From Axinella damicornis (lineage: Eukaryota > Porifera > Demospongiae > Axinellida > Axinellidae), in NCBI GenBank assembly GCA_963931865.1, contig OZ007509.1, forward strand, positions 3,826,727 to 3,890,726: DNA of 64,000 nt, written 5' to 3'. Below the pieces are notes generated by a model that saw only the letters and a list, made by a program, of their open reading frames with translations, was not told where the DNA came from and made no database searches. Numbering within the stretch: position 1 is the first letter of the stretch; every line of letters begins with the position of its first letter. Positions 35,149 to 46,845 of the stretch are shown here, piece by piece. The translations under genes and the position numbers were made by a program.

Positions 35149-38100
35149 ATGATGGCGTTTGCTGTTGAGGCACTCCTCCTCTCTCTAGCAATCCCACTTC
35201 TATGCTGTGGGATGAGGACCAACCTCTACGTCAAACCAACTTCTCCTGACACTCCATGTCCGGCAGATACAGACTTTTGTCTTACACTGTCTGAGTATGC
35301 ATCATGGGTATATCGATACTATGATAGCAATATTGCAATGCATCTTATATCTGGTTATCACACCCTCGAAGAAAATTATACAGTAGCTGGTATGGATAGA
35401 TTCTATCTGTTCGGAGACAATAGCAGCAATTCAACAACAATTATTGAGTGCAGAAAAAATGTTGGCTTTTACTTTAGTTCCATTACAGACTTGCACATCC
35501 AAAGATTAGCATTCTCTCAGTGTGGTATGCGTAGCGAAACCTACCATGATTATTTCACCGAATTTAATTGGTATGCATTGTTCATGGATACAGTTCAGAG
35601 CGTTGAGATTGTAAACTGCACCTTCCAAGATAGCTTTGGCACTGCACTTGGAGCATACTCTAGCACCCTGCATCTCATGGGAAGGAACATATTTGAGACC
35701 AATGGCGTAACGTGCTTAAAAAAAGATTTGAAATGTAGAACCGAAGGTGGTGGAATTTTTATGTATTATGCTACTCTGTACTCCAACGGAACTTTGATCT
35801 TCGATGACAATTCAGCAGCTTTGGATGGAGGAGGAATATGTGCCCGAAACAGCGGATTACACTTGACTGGGAATGTTACTTTCTGCAACAATGCTGCTAA
35901 AGTTGAAGGTGGAGGAATATTTGCAAAATTCAGCACATTACACTTTACTGGGAATGTTACTTTCCACAACAATACTGCTAACATTGAAGGTAACGGTGGA
36001 GGAATATTTGCTTTTGTGTCCACGCTCATGTTCAACGGCAAAACCACTTTCAATGAAAACTATGCCTCACATTGTGGTGGTGGGATTGCACTATTCGACT
36101 GTACCATAGATTTCTTACATGGCAGTTTGTTTATCAAAAATTCCGCAGCTGTTGGTGGTGGAATATTTTCAAAAAATGGTGTTGTTCATTTTACGGCTGT
36201 CTCAAACTTCAATTCCTTCACGCATAACGCTGCAAAAATATTTGGAGGAGGGATATTTGCAGTAAGTAGCACTTTGTTTCTAATGGGTGAAAGCATTTTC
36301 GCCAAAAATACTGCTGAAGGTCATGGAGCTGGGGTGTATGCTGACACCAGCACTGTAGTGTTTTGTGGAAGCAGTACTCTTGCAATGGGATTTGCGTATC
36401 ATGACGGTGGAGGAATTTATGCAGAAGACAGCACTTTGAATTTCACTGGAAACACCACACTAAAGTTCAACAGAGCAAGAATCGGTGGAGGAGCAGTTTC
36501 TGTGCTTGGGGGTCATATCAACTTTACTGGGGAAATCCATTTTACCAACAACTCTGCCTTAAGGGGTGGTGCACTGTACCTGGAATACAAATCAAGTCTT
36601 AGATTATCTCATACGTCTGTCATACACATGGTAGGCAACACTGCAGGGGAGTATGGAGGAGCTATTTACGTTCATGATGTGAACCCGTTTGGGTATTGCC
36701 TTCCAGGAGTACTTCCAAACACATCTGAAAATTTCTTATTTCTTTACACTGGCAATGGCTATAATGTGTACGGCACTAACTGTTTCTTTGAACCACCTGA
36801 CAGTGCGTCTGAATTTTGGCGCATGCGCAATCTCTCTTGGCGTCCCAAAATACTTTTCAGTGCCAACTTCGCAAAACTAGCAGGTCATGCATTATTTGGT
36901 GGGTCTGTGGATAACTGCAAACTTAAGGAGCGCTATGCGATTCACTACACAAAGTCTACAGATGCTTATAACAGCATTTTTAAATTTAAAGGAGATTCCA
37001 ACATTGCATCTTCTGAATCAATGATTTCTTCAGAACCATTTCGTGTTTGTAGCTGTGTAGCTGGTGACAAAAAATGCAGCATGCCACACATTAGTAGGCA
37101 GGTATATCCAGGGGAAACTTTTATCGTTCCTGCAGTCACAGTTGGGCAAAGAAATGGAACAGTACCTTCTACGATACGAGCAAGTTTAAAGAACCAACAG
37201 AGCACTCCAACAGGTCGAGTCTCAATGGAAATTCAAGATACGCACACCAGCTGCAGTGATCTGTACGTCACTGTATTTTCATCAGTATCCCATGAAGAGC
37301 TTCTGCTGCACACTGAGGGGTCCTGCTCAGTGTACGGACACCCTCTTCATGTTGCGTTGGAGTTACTTTCCTGCCCACCTGGATTTACTCTGTCGGAGCG
37401 AGAATGCATCTGTGAAACAGGACTTCTGATGTACACTAACAGCTGCAATATTACTGATAGGACTGTGAAACGTGACGGTGAATATTGGCTAGGATATGAC
37501 AACGGGTCAAGAGAACTGATTCTCCATCCACACTGCCCGTTTGACTATTGCAGGTTGGATAGTGTAGAGTTTGTTCTCACCGAAAGTGATTCGCAGTGCA
37601 GACACAACAGATCTGGCCTGTTGTGTGGTCACTGCTACAACAACTTTAGTCTTGCACTAGGCACAAACAGATGCTTGAAATGTTCAAATCTCTATGTACT
37701 CCTCCTGATTGCTTTCGCAGCAGCTGGGGTGGCTTTGGTATTCCTCCTGCTTGTTTGCGAACTGACTGTTGCATCCGGCACAATAAATGGGCTTATCTTT
37801 TATGCAAATATTATTGCTGTTAACCGTACAGCTGTCTTCCCACCTGATGATGTCAATATCCTAACTGTATTCATAGCCTTTGTAAACTTGGATTTGGGCA
37901 TTGAAACGTGCTTCTATCGTGGATTGGATGCTTATGCTAAAACATGGCTGCAATATGCATTTCCGCTATATGTATGGATTATGGTTGGTGCAATGATTCT
38001 CATTAGTGACTACTCAAGCAAGTTTGCTAGAATGCTTGGAACCAACCCTGTTGCAGTTCTTTCAACCCTCTTCCTGCTTTCATACACTAAGATTTTGCGC

Positions 38101-38883
38101 ACAATCATTACTACATTTTCTTTCACAATTTTGGAATATCCGCGCTCGAAAGTTGCTGTCTGGCTGTATGATGGAAATATTGCCTATATCCACGGCAAAC
38201 ACATTCCGCTATTCATAAGTGCAATTCTGGTTTTGTTAATCTTCTTTCTTCCGTACACATGTATTCTTCTTTTAAGCCAATGGTTTCAAGCCAAGTCAAA
38301 CAGAAGGCTCTTTTCTTGGGTGAACCACATCAGAGTGAAACCATTCATTGAAGCCTATCATGCACCCTACCAAAACGGGTTCCGCTACTGGACTGGATTA
38401 ATGCTGTTGCTTCGATCTGGTCTTTTTCTCATTTTTGCTTTCAATACCTATGGAGATCCCAGTGTGAATCTTCTTGCCATTGTTGTAGCAAGTGTTGGGG
38501 CAGTTTGGTTTATAGGGCGAGGTCGGATTTATAAGTACTGGTGGCTAGATATTCTTGAGGTGTCATTCTTTCTGAATCTGGGCATTCTTGCTGCTGGTAC
38601 CCTTTATACAAGAGCAGTAACAAATGGCAACCAAGCTGCTCTAGCATACACATCAGTCAGCATAGCTTTCAGTACTTTTCTTGGGATCATTGTCTACCAT
38701 ACATGTCTGAAGTTTAAAGTGCACATCTTTGGTCATATAATTAATCACAATTTGAAGAAACAAGCAAGACCGTCACCAGAACAGTGCAATCTGTATGACT
38801 CAGGCGGACACGCAATGATTGCTCCCACCACAACAACTATAGCACTTCGCGAGTCACTCCTTCAGGACACAATTACATCTTGA
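35149..38883 (+). CDS. Beta-helix ectodomain protein with C-terminal multi-pass membrane domain
   Basis: A single uninterrupted frame of 1244 residues from ATG 35149, chosen because MMAFAVEALLLSLAIPLLCC is a signal peptide. A CCCCCAG acceptor lies just upstream, so a 5' non-coding exon is likely. Residues ~170-500 are degenerate ~22-residue repeats of the form GGGI(F/Y)A..S.L.FTGN.T, a right-handed parallel beta-helix pattern also used by bacterial polymorphic outer-membrane proteins. A Cys-rich segment follows (HNRSGLLCGHCYNNFSLALG), then about eight hydrophobic segments with GTINGLIFYANII and NLDLGIETCFYRGLDAYAK. The tail is short and cytoplasmic. I associate this architecture with large uncharacterised sponge families; the function is unknown, possibly adhesion or reception. 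No catalytic motif was seen. Confidence 0.85.
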   Translation: MMAFAVEALLLSLAIPLLCCGMRTNLYVKPTSPDTPCPADTDFCLTLSEYASWVYRYYDSNIAMHLISGYHTLEENYTVAGMDRFYLFGDNSSNSTTIIECRKNVGFYFSSITDLHIQRLAFSQCGMRSETYHDYFTEFNWYALFMDTVQSVEIVNCTFQDSFGTALGAYSSTLHLMGRNIFETNGVTCLKKDLKCRTEGGGIFMYYATLYSNGTLIFDDNSAALDGGGICARNSGLHLTGNVTFCNNAAKVEGGGIFAKFSTLHFTGNVTFHNNTANIEGNGGGIFAFVSTLMFNGKTTFNENYASHCGGGIALFDCTIDFLHGSLFIKNSAAVGGGIFSKNGVVHFTAVSNFNSFTHNAAKIFGGGIFAVSSTLFLMGESIFAKNTAEGHGAGVYADTSTVVFCGSSTLAMGFAYHDGGGIYAEDSTLNFTGNTTLKFNRARIGGGAVSVLGGHINFTGEIHFTNNSALRGGALYLEYKSSLRLSHTSVIHMVGNTAGEYGGAIYVHDVNPFGYCLPGVLPNTSENFLFLYTGNGYNVYGTNCFFEPPDSASEFWRMRNLSWRPKILFSANFAKLAGHALFGGSVDNCKLKERYAIHYTKSTDAYNSIFKFKGDSNIASSESMISSEPFRVCSCVAGDKKCSMPHISRQVYPGETFIVPAVTVGQRNGTVPSTIRASLKNQQSTPTGRVSMEIQDTHTSCSDLYVTVFSSVSHEELLLHTEGSCSVYGHPLHVALELLSCPPGFTLSERECICETGLLMYTNSCNITDRTVKRDGEYWLGYDNGSRELILHPHCPFDYCRLDSVEFVLTESDSQCRHNRSGLLCGHCYNNFSLALGTNRCLKCSNLYVLLLIAFAAAGVALVFLLLVCELTVASGTINGLIFYANIIAVNRTAVFPPDDVNILTVFIAFVNLDLGIETCFYRGLDAYAKTWLQYAFPLYVWIMVGAMILISDYSSKFARMLGTNPVAVLSTLFLLSYTKILRTIITTFSFTILEYPRSKVAVWLYDGNIAYIHGKHIPLFISAILVLLIFFLPYTCILLLSQWFQAKSNRRLFSWVNHIRVKPFIEAYHAPYQNGFRYWTGLMLLLRSGLFLIFAFNTYGDPSVNLLAIVVASVGAVWFIGRGRIYKYWWLDILEVSFFLNLGILAAGTLYTRAVTNGNQAALAYTSVSIAFSTFLGIIVYHTCLKFKVHIFGHIINHNLKKQARPSPEQCNLYDSGGHAMIAPTTTTIALRESLLQDTITS

Positions 38884-38907
38884 TATCGTCTTTTGGATAT
38901 AGATGCC

Positions 38908-39062
38908 CGAACGGTTCTTAGAAGAAACGAAGGGGTGTCATGAACCAACGATAAAGTAACTCCTCCTCATGAGCTGTTTAAACTGACTTGTTTTGACTCC
39001 TCTATTGATCGGTGATGTAACCCACAATAATTACACGCACACTCTATGATTTTATATACATT
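38908..39062 (+). repeat. Dispersed ~150-bp repeat, copy 1
   Basis: Starts GAACGGTTCTTAGAAGAAAC 25 bp after the beta-helix stop codon. A ~75-80% similar copy lies at about 48025-48178. Shared blocks include CGAAGGGGTGTCAT, GAGCTGTTT and GATCGGTGA.GTAAC.CACAA. Confidence 0.75.
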
Positions 39063-39699
39063 CCAGATGAGAAATCTCACGTATTCTCTCAACTCTGTGC
39101 ATGTAACATATTATGCGTATACGGGTCCGTAACAGAAAGGTTACACCCGCATCAGTACCTACAGCTAGCTCGAGCACCCAGACTAATATGCACATACCTT
39201 GAAAATAGCTACACAAGCTTAATTGGTTAGCTACCACAGTTGTAATTGGATTGAGAGCAGCACAAGACACGATACGTATGAGGTCCAAACAACCCGGATT
39301 GTAAAGGAGAGAGAGCTGCAGTGGTGTAGGAAGTAGTCTACGATAGGGCCGGGATGCACCATGCGAGATCAATGGGTAAATGGATATGGGACCTTGTATC
39401 TGCATCTGTGTATTATTGTCAACAGAACAGAAAATGGTGCAGGCCTGGGAACGAGGCTAAGGTTCACCTGCATGTGGTGATCCATGACACTGATTATAGG
39501 CAGAATGATTGGGATAGCTAAACTCGATCGAAAGCCGATGCTGTGATTCAGTAGTGCACAGTGTTGTGATTCATTGCACCCTGCATGATGCTGACTTTGC
39601 ACATAGATAGCTACGTATGTGGCTAAGATTGTTAGGGTATTCATATCATGCACGTGCACAATGGGATACTTTTTTCTACACAAGTATGTTTCACATAAT

Positions 39700-40065
39700 T
39701 TGTGGCTAAGATTGATGTGATAGGGTATTCACATCATGGACACTGATGAGTGAGATCCTACATACACAAGCATGCTGGATGCAGGTGTATCTACACTGAA
39801 AACAAGACTTCAAGCTGTCCTGCATGTTGTTGTAATACTGTCGTAACACTGCCATTATACATTGAAAATAAAAGCAGCCGTAATTGCCGCCATCCTGTCA
39901 AAACAGTTTACACACACTTTAGGTACCCTTGCATGTGTAGCTACTACACAAAGGTCAGTAAAAGTCATGGAATAGTATGCCTTTTATAACCAAATGGTAG
40001 TCTTGCACACAATGTACACATTTCAAAACTGCAACTGAGGTATGTGTAGAACGCTCTTGTTTTCC
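39700..40065 (-). pseudogene. Duplicated 3' fragment of the eight-TM gene
   Basis: Similar to 40535-40900. The minus-strand reading includes YLSCSFEMCTLCARLPFGY, matching NYSCSFEISILCARLPFGF near the C-terminus of the gene at 40763. The flanking non-coding sequence (CACTGAAAACAA..CT..AGCTGTC) is duplicated too. Only the last ~20 codons survive, without an open frame upstream. Confidence 0.75.
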
Positions 40066-40762
40066 GCTCAGCTTTCGGAAACCAGGAGTCATGCAGACAG
40101 CTATAATTGTCACCAAAAAATGATAGTAACAGAATTTCATTGGGAACAGACCTATTGTGCCAATCCTTTCTCCTTTGATCAGCCAGCAACAGCACTAGCA
40201 ATTTAGATACATACCTAGCTATATTATAGCTAGCCATTGCATGCACGTAATATTTGTGTGCATGTTCAATCTCATGCAACACATATATACACTTCTGTCC
40301 ATAAATGCTCCAAAACAACCTTTGTTGACAAATACACATGCCATACTATGCATGCAAGCTACGGGGTGAAGTTCAGATCATCGCCATGACAAACAGAAAC
40401 ACACATAACTACATGCACGAGCATTAATTCTAATAATAGATGTCGTAGCCAAGATGATTCCAGAAGCTGGGTTATACCCCAAACCTGTTGTGTTGTAATT
40501 CATAGCATCCCTGAAAGTGACCTTACACATATGTAAAGATTGCTGTGATAGGGGTACTCACATCAATGTGAGATCACTACACAAGTATGCCGCGGGTGTA
40601 GCTATCCACACTGAAAACAAAAACTGAAGCTGTCATGTTGTAACACTGTATACATGTGCATTTACTACAAAAGAAACTATCACAATGGGATATGCATAAT
40701 GTGGTATACCCACTACCCACTACACGCTGGAGGTATACATAGTTACTGAAAGCAAAAGCATA

Positions 40763-42933
40763 CTAGATGGAAAGTTTCAGTATTACACCAAAAACTCCAA
40801 AGAAAATGGATACATATGCCAAGTTAAAACCAAATGGTAGTCTTGCACACAAGATAGAAATTTCAAAACTGCAACTGTAGTTATTGAGGTATGTGCAAAA
40901 GCTCTCCTTCTCAAGGGTAGGTATATGATTCCACTCGGCTTTGGAAACCCTCTTGATCAAGCTATACCTGGCAGCGGTTACACTTGCAGCTCGGAAGCAG
41001 GGATAAAGGAAGAGGATGCAGTGCTCAAGCATGAACAAACCTATGTAAGCCAGATCAAGTTTACACATTAGATTGTGTGTGCTGTGGCATTCTTTGGAGG
41101 TATATCCGTACAGGTCTTCTAGAACTGTCTCGGCAAAATAGGCAACGGACATGAAAGCACATATTGTGTAAAAAACCCAGTGAACTGCAAACCATGTACC
41201 ATAAGGATCTAACGAGCCTTTCATCCTCCTAACGTACCACCTATCCAGTATTTTTAGGGTTGTTAAATGAGGTGTGTCACTACCTGCAATAACCTGTATG
41301 TCTTGATCTTTGATGTAGTGGTCTCTCTCCAGTTCCGCAAGAAATTCATTCCACCGACGGCACCGAGGTACACCAACCAATTGGTTTACCCTACTAAACA
41401 ATCTTTCCATCCCAAGGCACCTGCTTGAAACAGCATATGCCATCTTTGAGAAGATAAAGCAGCTCAAAATAGCACAAAACTGAGATCCAAACTGAGCTAT
41501 AAGGCCAGCTATATCCACAATTTCTAGCCGACGGTCTTTGGAAGCAATACGATTGGCCAGAATGATGAAAAACACCACAGCACCAGCAACAAAGATGAAA
41601 AGATTCACCCAGAAAATTAGGTGGAAATAGAAAGATTGTCTTGGGCGCAAGGAAGTTGAATGAGGGGATTCATTCGAATCAACAAAGGGGTTTAAGAGTT
41701 CTTCATTGTTAGCACTCGACTGTGCATCCTGTTCTCCGCACTTCCTCCAAACGTTCGCAATACAGTCACAAAGTTTCCTAGACCAGGGATTGCATACACC
41801 ATACAGTGGACACAGCACTAGGATCACTATGAAAAAGTAAGAAAGCAGGCCTGAAATTGTTGCAGTGGTAATAACGGTCTTTTGCCAGTCATCGTACTGG
41901 CTCATACTTTCTGCGGATGGAACTCCAACTAAAGTGGCATTGGCTGTGTGGTTCGATTCATTTTTGGTGTTAACGCCGGTGTAAATGTAACCACAGTATT
42001 CAAATGGGCACCAACCTATCACATAAATATCAAAGACGAAAGAGAGCAGGTTTGCAATCCCAAAGATGAACAAGAAAACAGTGGATGACACAAATATCCA
42101 GCTTCTGACAATAACTTTGATGACAGGCTTTAATTCTTGGTTGTCATGGTCAAAGCATTCTGAGCGGACCATAAGCTGGCCAGTCAGAGAACAGAGGAAG
42201 TAGAAGACGTAGAACAGCCCACGAAAGGTAAAGCTAGTGCAATTCATGCATGCATTGCGTTCATTACCTGCCGGCGCAGGGTGTACTTCACCTTGGACTA
42301 CTTCATCACCAACAGGCAGTGCTTCAACTCGTACTTCGTCACCAACAGGCAGTGCTTCAACTTGGACTTCGTCACCAACAGGTGGTGCTTCAACTTGGAC
42401 TTCTTCATCAACAACAGGTGGTGGTTGGTGTGGTACTCCGTTGTCTCCAGCACTGGTTGTATCACTGACGCGTTCATTTACACTCTGATAGCTTGAGTGG
42501 CTCGAGGACGATTTTAAGAGCGGAGACTCTGCAGGTACACATGCACAGATATTATCGCGTGAATTTTGATGTTTAAATCAATGAGTGTGTGTGTGCATGC
42601 ATGTTAAACCAATGCACCCTGTAGCAGCCAAATGAGTCCAGAGAATACCCATAAGCCAATATACAGAGGAGGCGTTAATACTTTGTACATGCTTCTCAGT
42701 AGTGTTGATACACAGAGAGAGGCTGCGGCAGCGATAATATTCTAAGGACAGTGCCCAGGCAGAGCTTCAGCGGCAGCAAATGTGTGCTGTTCCTTTCAAG
42801 GCATGCATATGCCTTGTAGCATAATTAAAATAGGGGAGCGAGCTGATCGCCATCATTGCTTAGTATCACAAAAATGCATAGTTTAACTCGGGTAATAATA
42901 CGATTAGTGCGGTATACCTTCTGACGCCGACAT
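40763..42933 (-). CDS. Eight-TM membrane protein of unknown family
   Basis: Exon 1 42933-42918 encodes MSASE and joins in phase to exon 2 42528-40763, giving about 593 residues. The cytoplasm-like N-terminus is acidic and includes an 11-residue repeat (EVQVEAPPVGD, three copies plus a degenerate one). About eight hydrophobic segments follow, from GLFYVFYFLCSLTGQLM to YVSIFFGVFGVILKL. A loop carries possible N-glycosylation sites (NESNHTANAT), and a large central loop is Ser-rich. Near the end, a Cys-containing segment reads SCSFEISILCARLPFGF. I do not recognise the family; the layout recalls chemoreceptor-like 7/8-TM proteins, but no signature was seen. A tail remnant lies downstream (39700-40065), showing local duplication. 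Confidence 0.75.
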
Positions 42934-43007
42934 TGCTTTTCAACTGTGCACGTAGATCTAGTCAGACTCACGACCTCGAAGATATTAGGGAGCCAGCCAG
43001 TGTCGCC

Positions 43008-43112
43008 TCACAGGAAATTTCGTTGCAAGGCAGCAGCGAAATTTCCTAGGATATACGGTCGCTCTAGTTGTAGTACAACGGACAAAGCGACCGTATTTTC
43101 CTAGGAATGTAG
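43008..43112. repeat. Two adjacent palindromes
   Basis: GGAAATTTCG ... CGAAATTTCC and ATACGGTCGCT ... AGCGACCGTAT lie next to each other, each with a 15-35-bp loop; CCTAGGA borders both right arms. The pair could form a double hairpin or cruciform. Confidence 0.7.
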
Positions 43113-43959
43113 ACCGAGACATGCATGCCTGTATGCATATTCAGCAGGTGGTGGCTATAATTATGGTGAAACTGTAACAGTACTAGTGTATTTTTTTCCG
43201 TCAGCCATCAAGCCCTGCAAACCAGAAGGGATGTAGCTGCTAGTGCATGATTGAGCCATGCATGCACGAGATTCTGTATGTTTGTGTACATGCACATCCA
43301 GTCACCGAAGCTATACACCCAACTCCCACAGACCTTCCAACTCACCCTCATATTATGAGGAGGTCCGGCTCACTCTGCACATGCACTATAGGGAGAGTTT
43401 TGCGTTAAGGAGGAAAAGATCTGCGGCAGATGATGTGTTCCAAAGAAAAATGTTAAGACAACCACTGTAATGGATGATGATGACGACTTCATGGACACAA
43501 ACATGGCGACATCAAAACCAGTAGCTAATGTTAGCGTTGCTTGCTGTTGAATTAGTTGTTTACTTATTCGTTTTTCAGCACTGATGAAATCAGCTATAAA
43601 CCACCCGATCTATCATTAATTCATGGGTAAGATGAAATTTCATGTAGCTATAGTATACAAGATACGGGAACTGAGGAGTACTTCACCAGTACAATTACCA
43701 ACTATGGTGCTCTGGAAAGTATGGAGTTTACTTTCCTTCCGATGGTGAAGTTGTATCCTGCAGACGAAGATGTTGTTTTCCTCACTTGAGTTTTGAGTGT
43801 GTAACATCATCGTTGGGTTAAGAAAGACTAGTGTATGTTGCTATAATCATTTATCATTATCCATATTCATATCACAAGCATATATACCATCACATAATCT
43901 ATCATGATTGTAAAACTATTCAGTTGATATGATGATACATGAGTCTCTTATGAGATTCA

Positions 43960-44510
43960 TGGTCAATCAAATTACAGGAATATCTGTTGATGTGAAAGAT
44001 GTAATTCTTTCCCCATGCATGGAAGGTTCCTCTATATAGATGAGAGGTAATAACAGGGTACCCCACTGGTAGTTCTGGTAAATGAGATTCCAAACCAATT
44101 CTGTCATAAATTGCAGGAAATCCCTCCTCAGATAAGGAACGTAATAATTCTTTCCCAATGCTGGTTGGAAACTTTTACGCTAGATAGAATCAATAGCAGG
44201 GTTACCCCTTTGGTGACTTTTGATGGAATCTTGGTGACTTTCGAAAATTCAGATTCATAGTCAATTCTTTGAGGAATTGCAGGAATATCCCTTTTTGAGG
44301 CAAATGACGGAAATCTTTCCCTAGATAAGCTTGGTGGTCACCTATATATAGGGAAACTTTTACGGTAGATAGCAATCAATAGCAGGGGTACCCCTTTGGT
44401 GACTTTCCTGGGAATCTAATGAGATTCATAGTCAATTCTTTGAGGAATTGCAGGAATATCCCTTTTGAGGCAAATGACGTAAATCTTTCCCTAGATAAGT
44501 TTGCACAGTG
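43960..44510. repeat. Degenerate ~170-bp tandem repeats
   Basis: Three or four units share GAATTGCAGGAATATCCCTT, CTTTCCCTAGATAAG and GGTACCCC..TGGT blocks. Some blocks are duplicated almost exactly (44272-44340 and 44446-44505). Confidence 0.7.
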
Positions 44511-44613
44511 CACCTATTTTACAGTCACATAATTCTATCCCATGAGTAACCCAAGGTGCAAATGACGTAATTCTCTCCCATGAGTACATGTAACAGTGAT
44601 CGATGTCCCATGA

Positions 44614-44657
44614 TAGTCTCGTCCCCAGACCCCGAGAGGGGTCTGGGGACGAGACTA
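44614..44657. repeat. Fold-back, TAGTCTCG class
   Basis: A perfect palindrome with left arm TAGTCTCGTCCCCAGACCCC and a 4-base centre. Confidence 0.85.
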
Positions 44658-45335
44658 GTCCTCCATGCATGGAAATTCCCCAAAATTACATCTTTTATAG
44701 TACGACCGTGATCTATATAGTCTCATTCCCAGGCCCCTTGCCTGAACAGAGCTAGACAAAGTAGCCACATAAATTGGTACATAGAGCAATGACGATTAAA
44801 ATGGAGGAGCATGAAGTACGCTTGAATAAGGCTTTATGTGGTTACATAACATAGAGTTTCTTGACTTCAGAGAATTTGAAGGTCTCCTTTGTGCGTGGGC
44901 ATGTTACCATGCCACCATTTTCTGCTGACATGATCTGCAGAGCCTGGGTGTATGCATGTGGTGTGTGTTCGTATGACATTGTGTATTTGTGTAGGCAAGT
45001 GAGAAAAAAACAGAGTATAAATTACAAGCGAGTTGATGTAACCCCTGCATTACACTGAGTACATTTACTTAACCCCATATCTAATGTGATCAAAGTTGCA
45101 TGAGCTGAAGGCAAACAAAAATACAGCAAACAAGTGGAATGACTCCCATAATTCTACACTGACACGTACACCTATAAATATTCTATTGGTAATAAAATAC
45201 ATTGCAATTCACACAGAGACTATATACAAGGGGTACACTACTGGGGAGAACAAAATCGAAACACCAAAATCCTATTTATACTACAAAATAACAAAGGTGC
45301 GGACAGCAGTAAAGTACAATGGGAGGCAGCGCAGA

Positions 45336-46680
45336 GTGCATACAAGTGTTCATAGAACACATACCCTGCGCTGAACGTCTACAGGCCAGGATGCAGCTAC
45401 AATTGACTCGTGACATCTCTGCCGATGCGCATCGAACAGGGCGGCTATCACGTATACTGTGGTCGTGTACGTGTATGGCCATATCCAAGGTGTGGGAGTG
45501 ACCGCTTACCGTATATACAACATATTATATTTTGTGAAGCTGGAGAGGTGGGGCCAAATGTTACGAATAATAGGAAATAGCTGAAAAAAACAGCCGAAAC
45601 AATAGCCACGATGTCTGTGAAGTACATAGATCGTGAGAAAACACTGTTTCCTAGTGGTCATCTCGAAGCATGAAGTTTCCAAATGCACTGTGTGTCCTGT
45701 TCTTGATGGGCCGAGGTCACGAAGAGGTGGAGCCAATGTTATGAATAGTTATGAAAAGTAGGAAATAGCCGAAATACAGCGAAACGGAGCGCCTTGACTT
45801 CAGTCAGGTACACATAGAGCAGTTTTTTGCTATTTGCTATTGTTTGACTCCATTTCGATGGTTTATGAGGGTCTATGTGGCGAGATTTCAATTTTCTTCG
45901 CCTGACTGACAGACAACTGACTGACTGACGGACAAAACCGATTGCTTAACCCTGCTTCGCGCATGCGCGCGCAGGGTAATGAGGCCTAATCCATACCCAA
46001 AATAAGGACAACCTACTAATCATCACAAACCAAATACATAAACAAACTAGAAGTGTTCATAGAACACATACCCCGCGCTGAACATCAGGATGCATGCAGT
46101 GCACCTACAATCGACGTGACATCTCTGCTAATGCACATCGAACAAGGCGGCTATCGCGTATACTGTGTTTGTGTATGGCCATATATCCAAGGTGTGGGAG
46201 TGACCGCTTACCGCATATTATATTGTGAAGCTGGAGAGGTGGGGCCAAATGTTACGAATAATAGGAAATAGCTGGAAAAAACAACCGAAATAATGGCCAT
46301 GATGTTTGTGAAGTACATAGATCGTGATAAAGCACTGTTTCCTAGTGGTCATCTCGAAGCATGAAGTTTCCAAATGCACTGCGCGTCCTGTTCTTGATGG
46401 GACTCTGAGGTCACGAAGAGGTAGAGCCAATGTTATGAATAGTTATGAAAAGTAGGAAATAGCCGAAATACAGCGAAACGGAGCACCTTGACTTCAGTCA
46501 GGTACACATAGAGCAGTTTTTTTGCTATTTGCTATTGTTTGACTCCATTTTGATGGTTTATGAGGGTCTATGTCGGGAGATTTCAATTTTTTTTCCGTCT
46601 GACAGACTGACAGACGACTGACTGACGGACAAAACCGATTGCTTAACCCCGCTTCGCGCATGCGCGCGCGGGGTAACTAG
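45336..46680. repeat. Tandem duplication of a ~650-bp unit
   Basis: The units at about 45336-45980 and 46045-46680 are ~90% alike. Both contain GTGTTCATAGAACACATACC, GAGGTGGGGCCAAATGTTAC and TGACGGACAAAACCGATTGC. Each ends with a CGCATGCGCGCG core just before GGGTAA. The short frames inside are unlikely to be genes. The element may be a solo or dispersed transposon fragment. Confidence 0.85.
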
Positions 46681-46845
46681 CTAAACAGTCACAAGTCCTG
46701 ATCCTTCACATACTGCACCAATGAGGCTGTCCCTGTATAATTAAACTTAAATGTCATACCCTCTTCTGAGCCATGTTGGGACATCACGGACCTTCAATTC
46801 ACCCTAGAACCATCATCCCTCCCAAGGAAAGACGATAAACATTAC

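Larger units (their letters stand above)
42934..46845. other. Repeat-rich intergenic region
   Basis: No supported gene in 3.9 kb. Small open frames at 43258-43470 and 44861-45058 lack recognisable domains. The repeats inside are listed separately. The missing last exon of MAEA is expected near the right end. Confidence 0.5.

Noticed and set aside
35149..38883. Bacterial pmp gene transferred to the animal
   Set aside because: The repeats resemble chlamydial pmp proteins, but the membrane domain, N-glycosylation sites and eukaryotic context fit a native sponge-type family.
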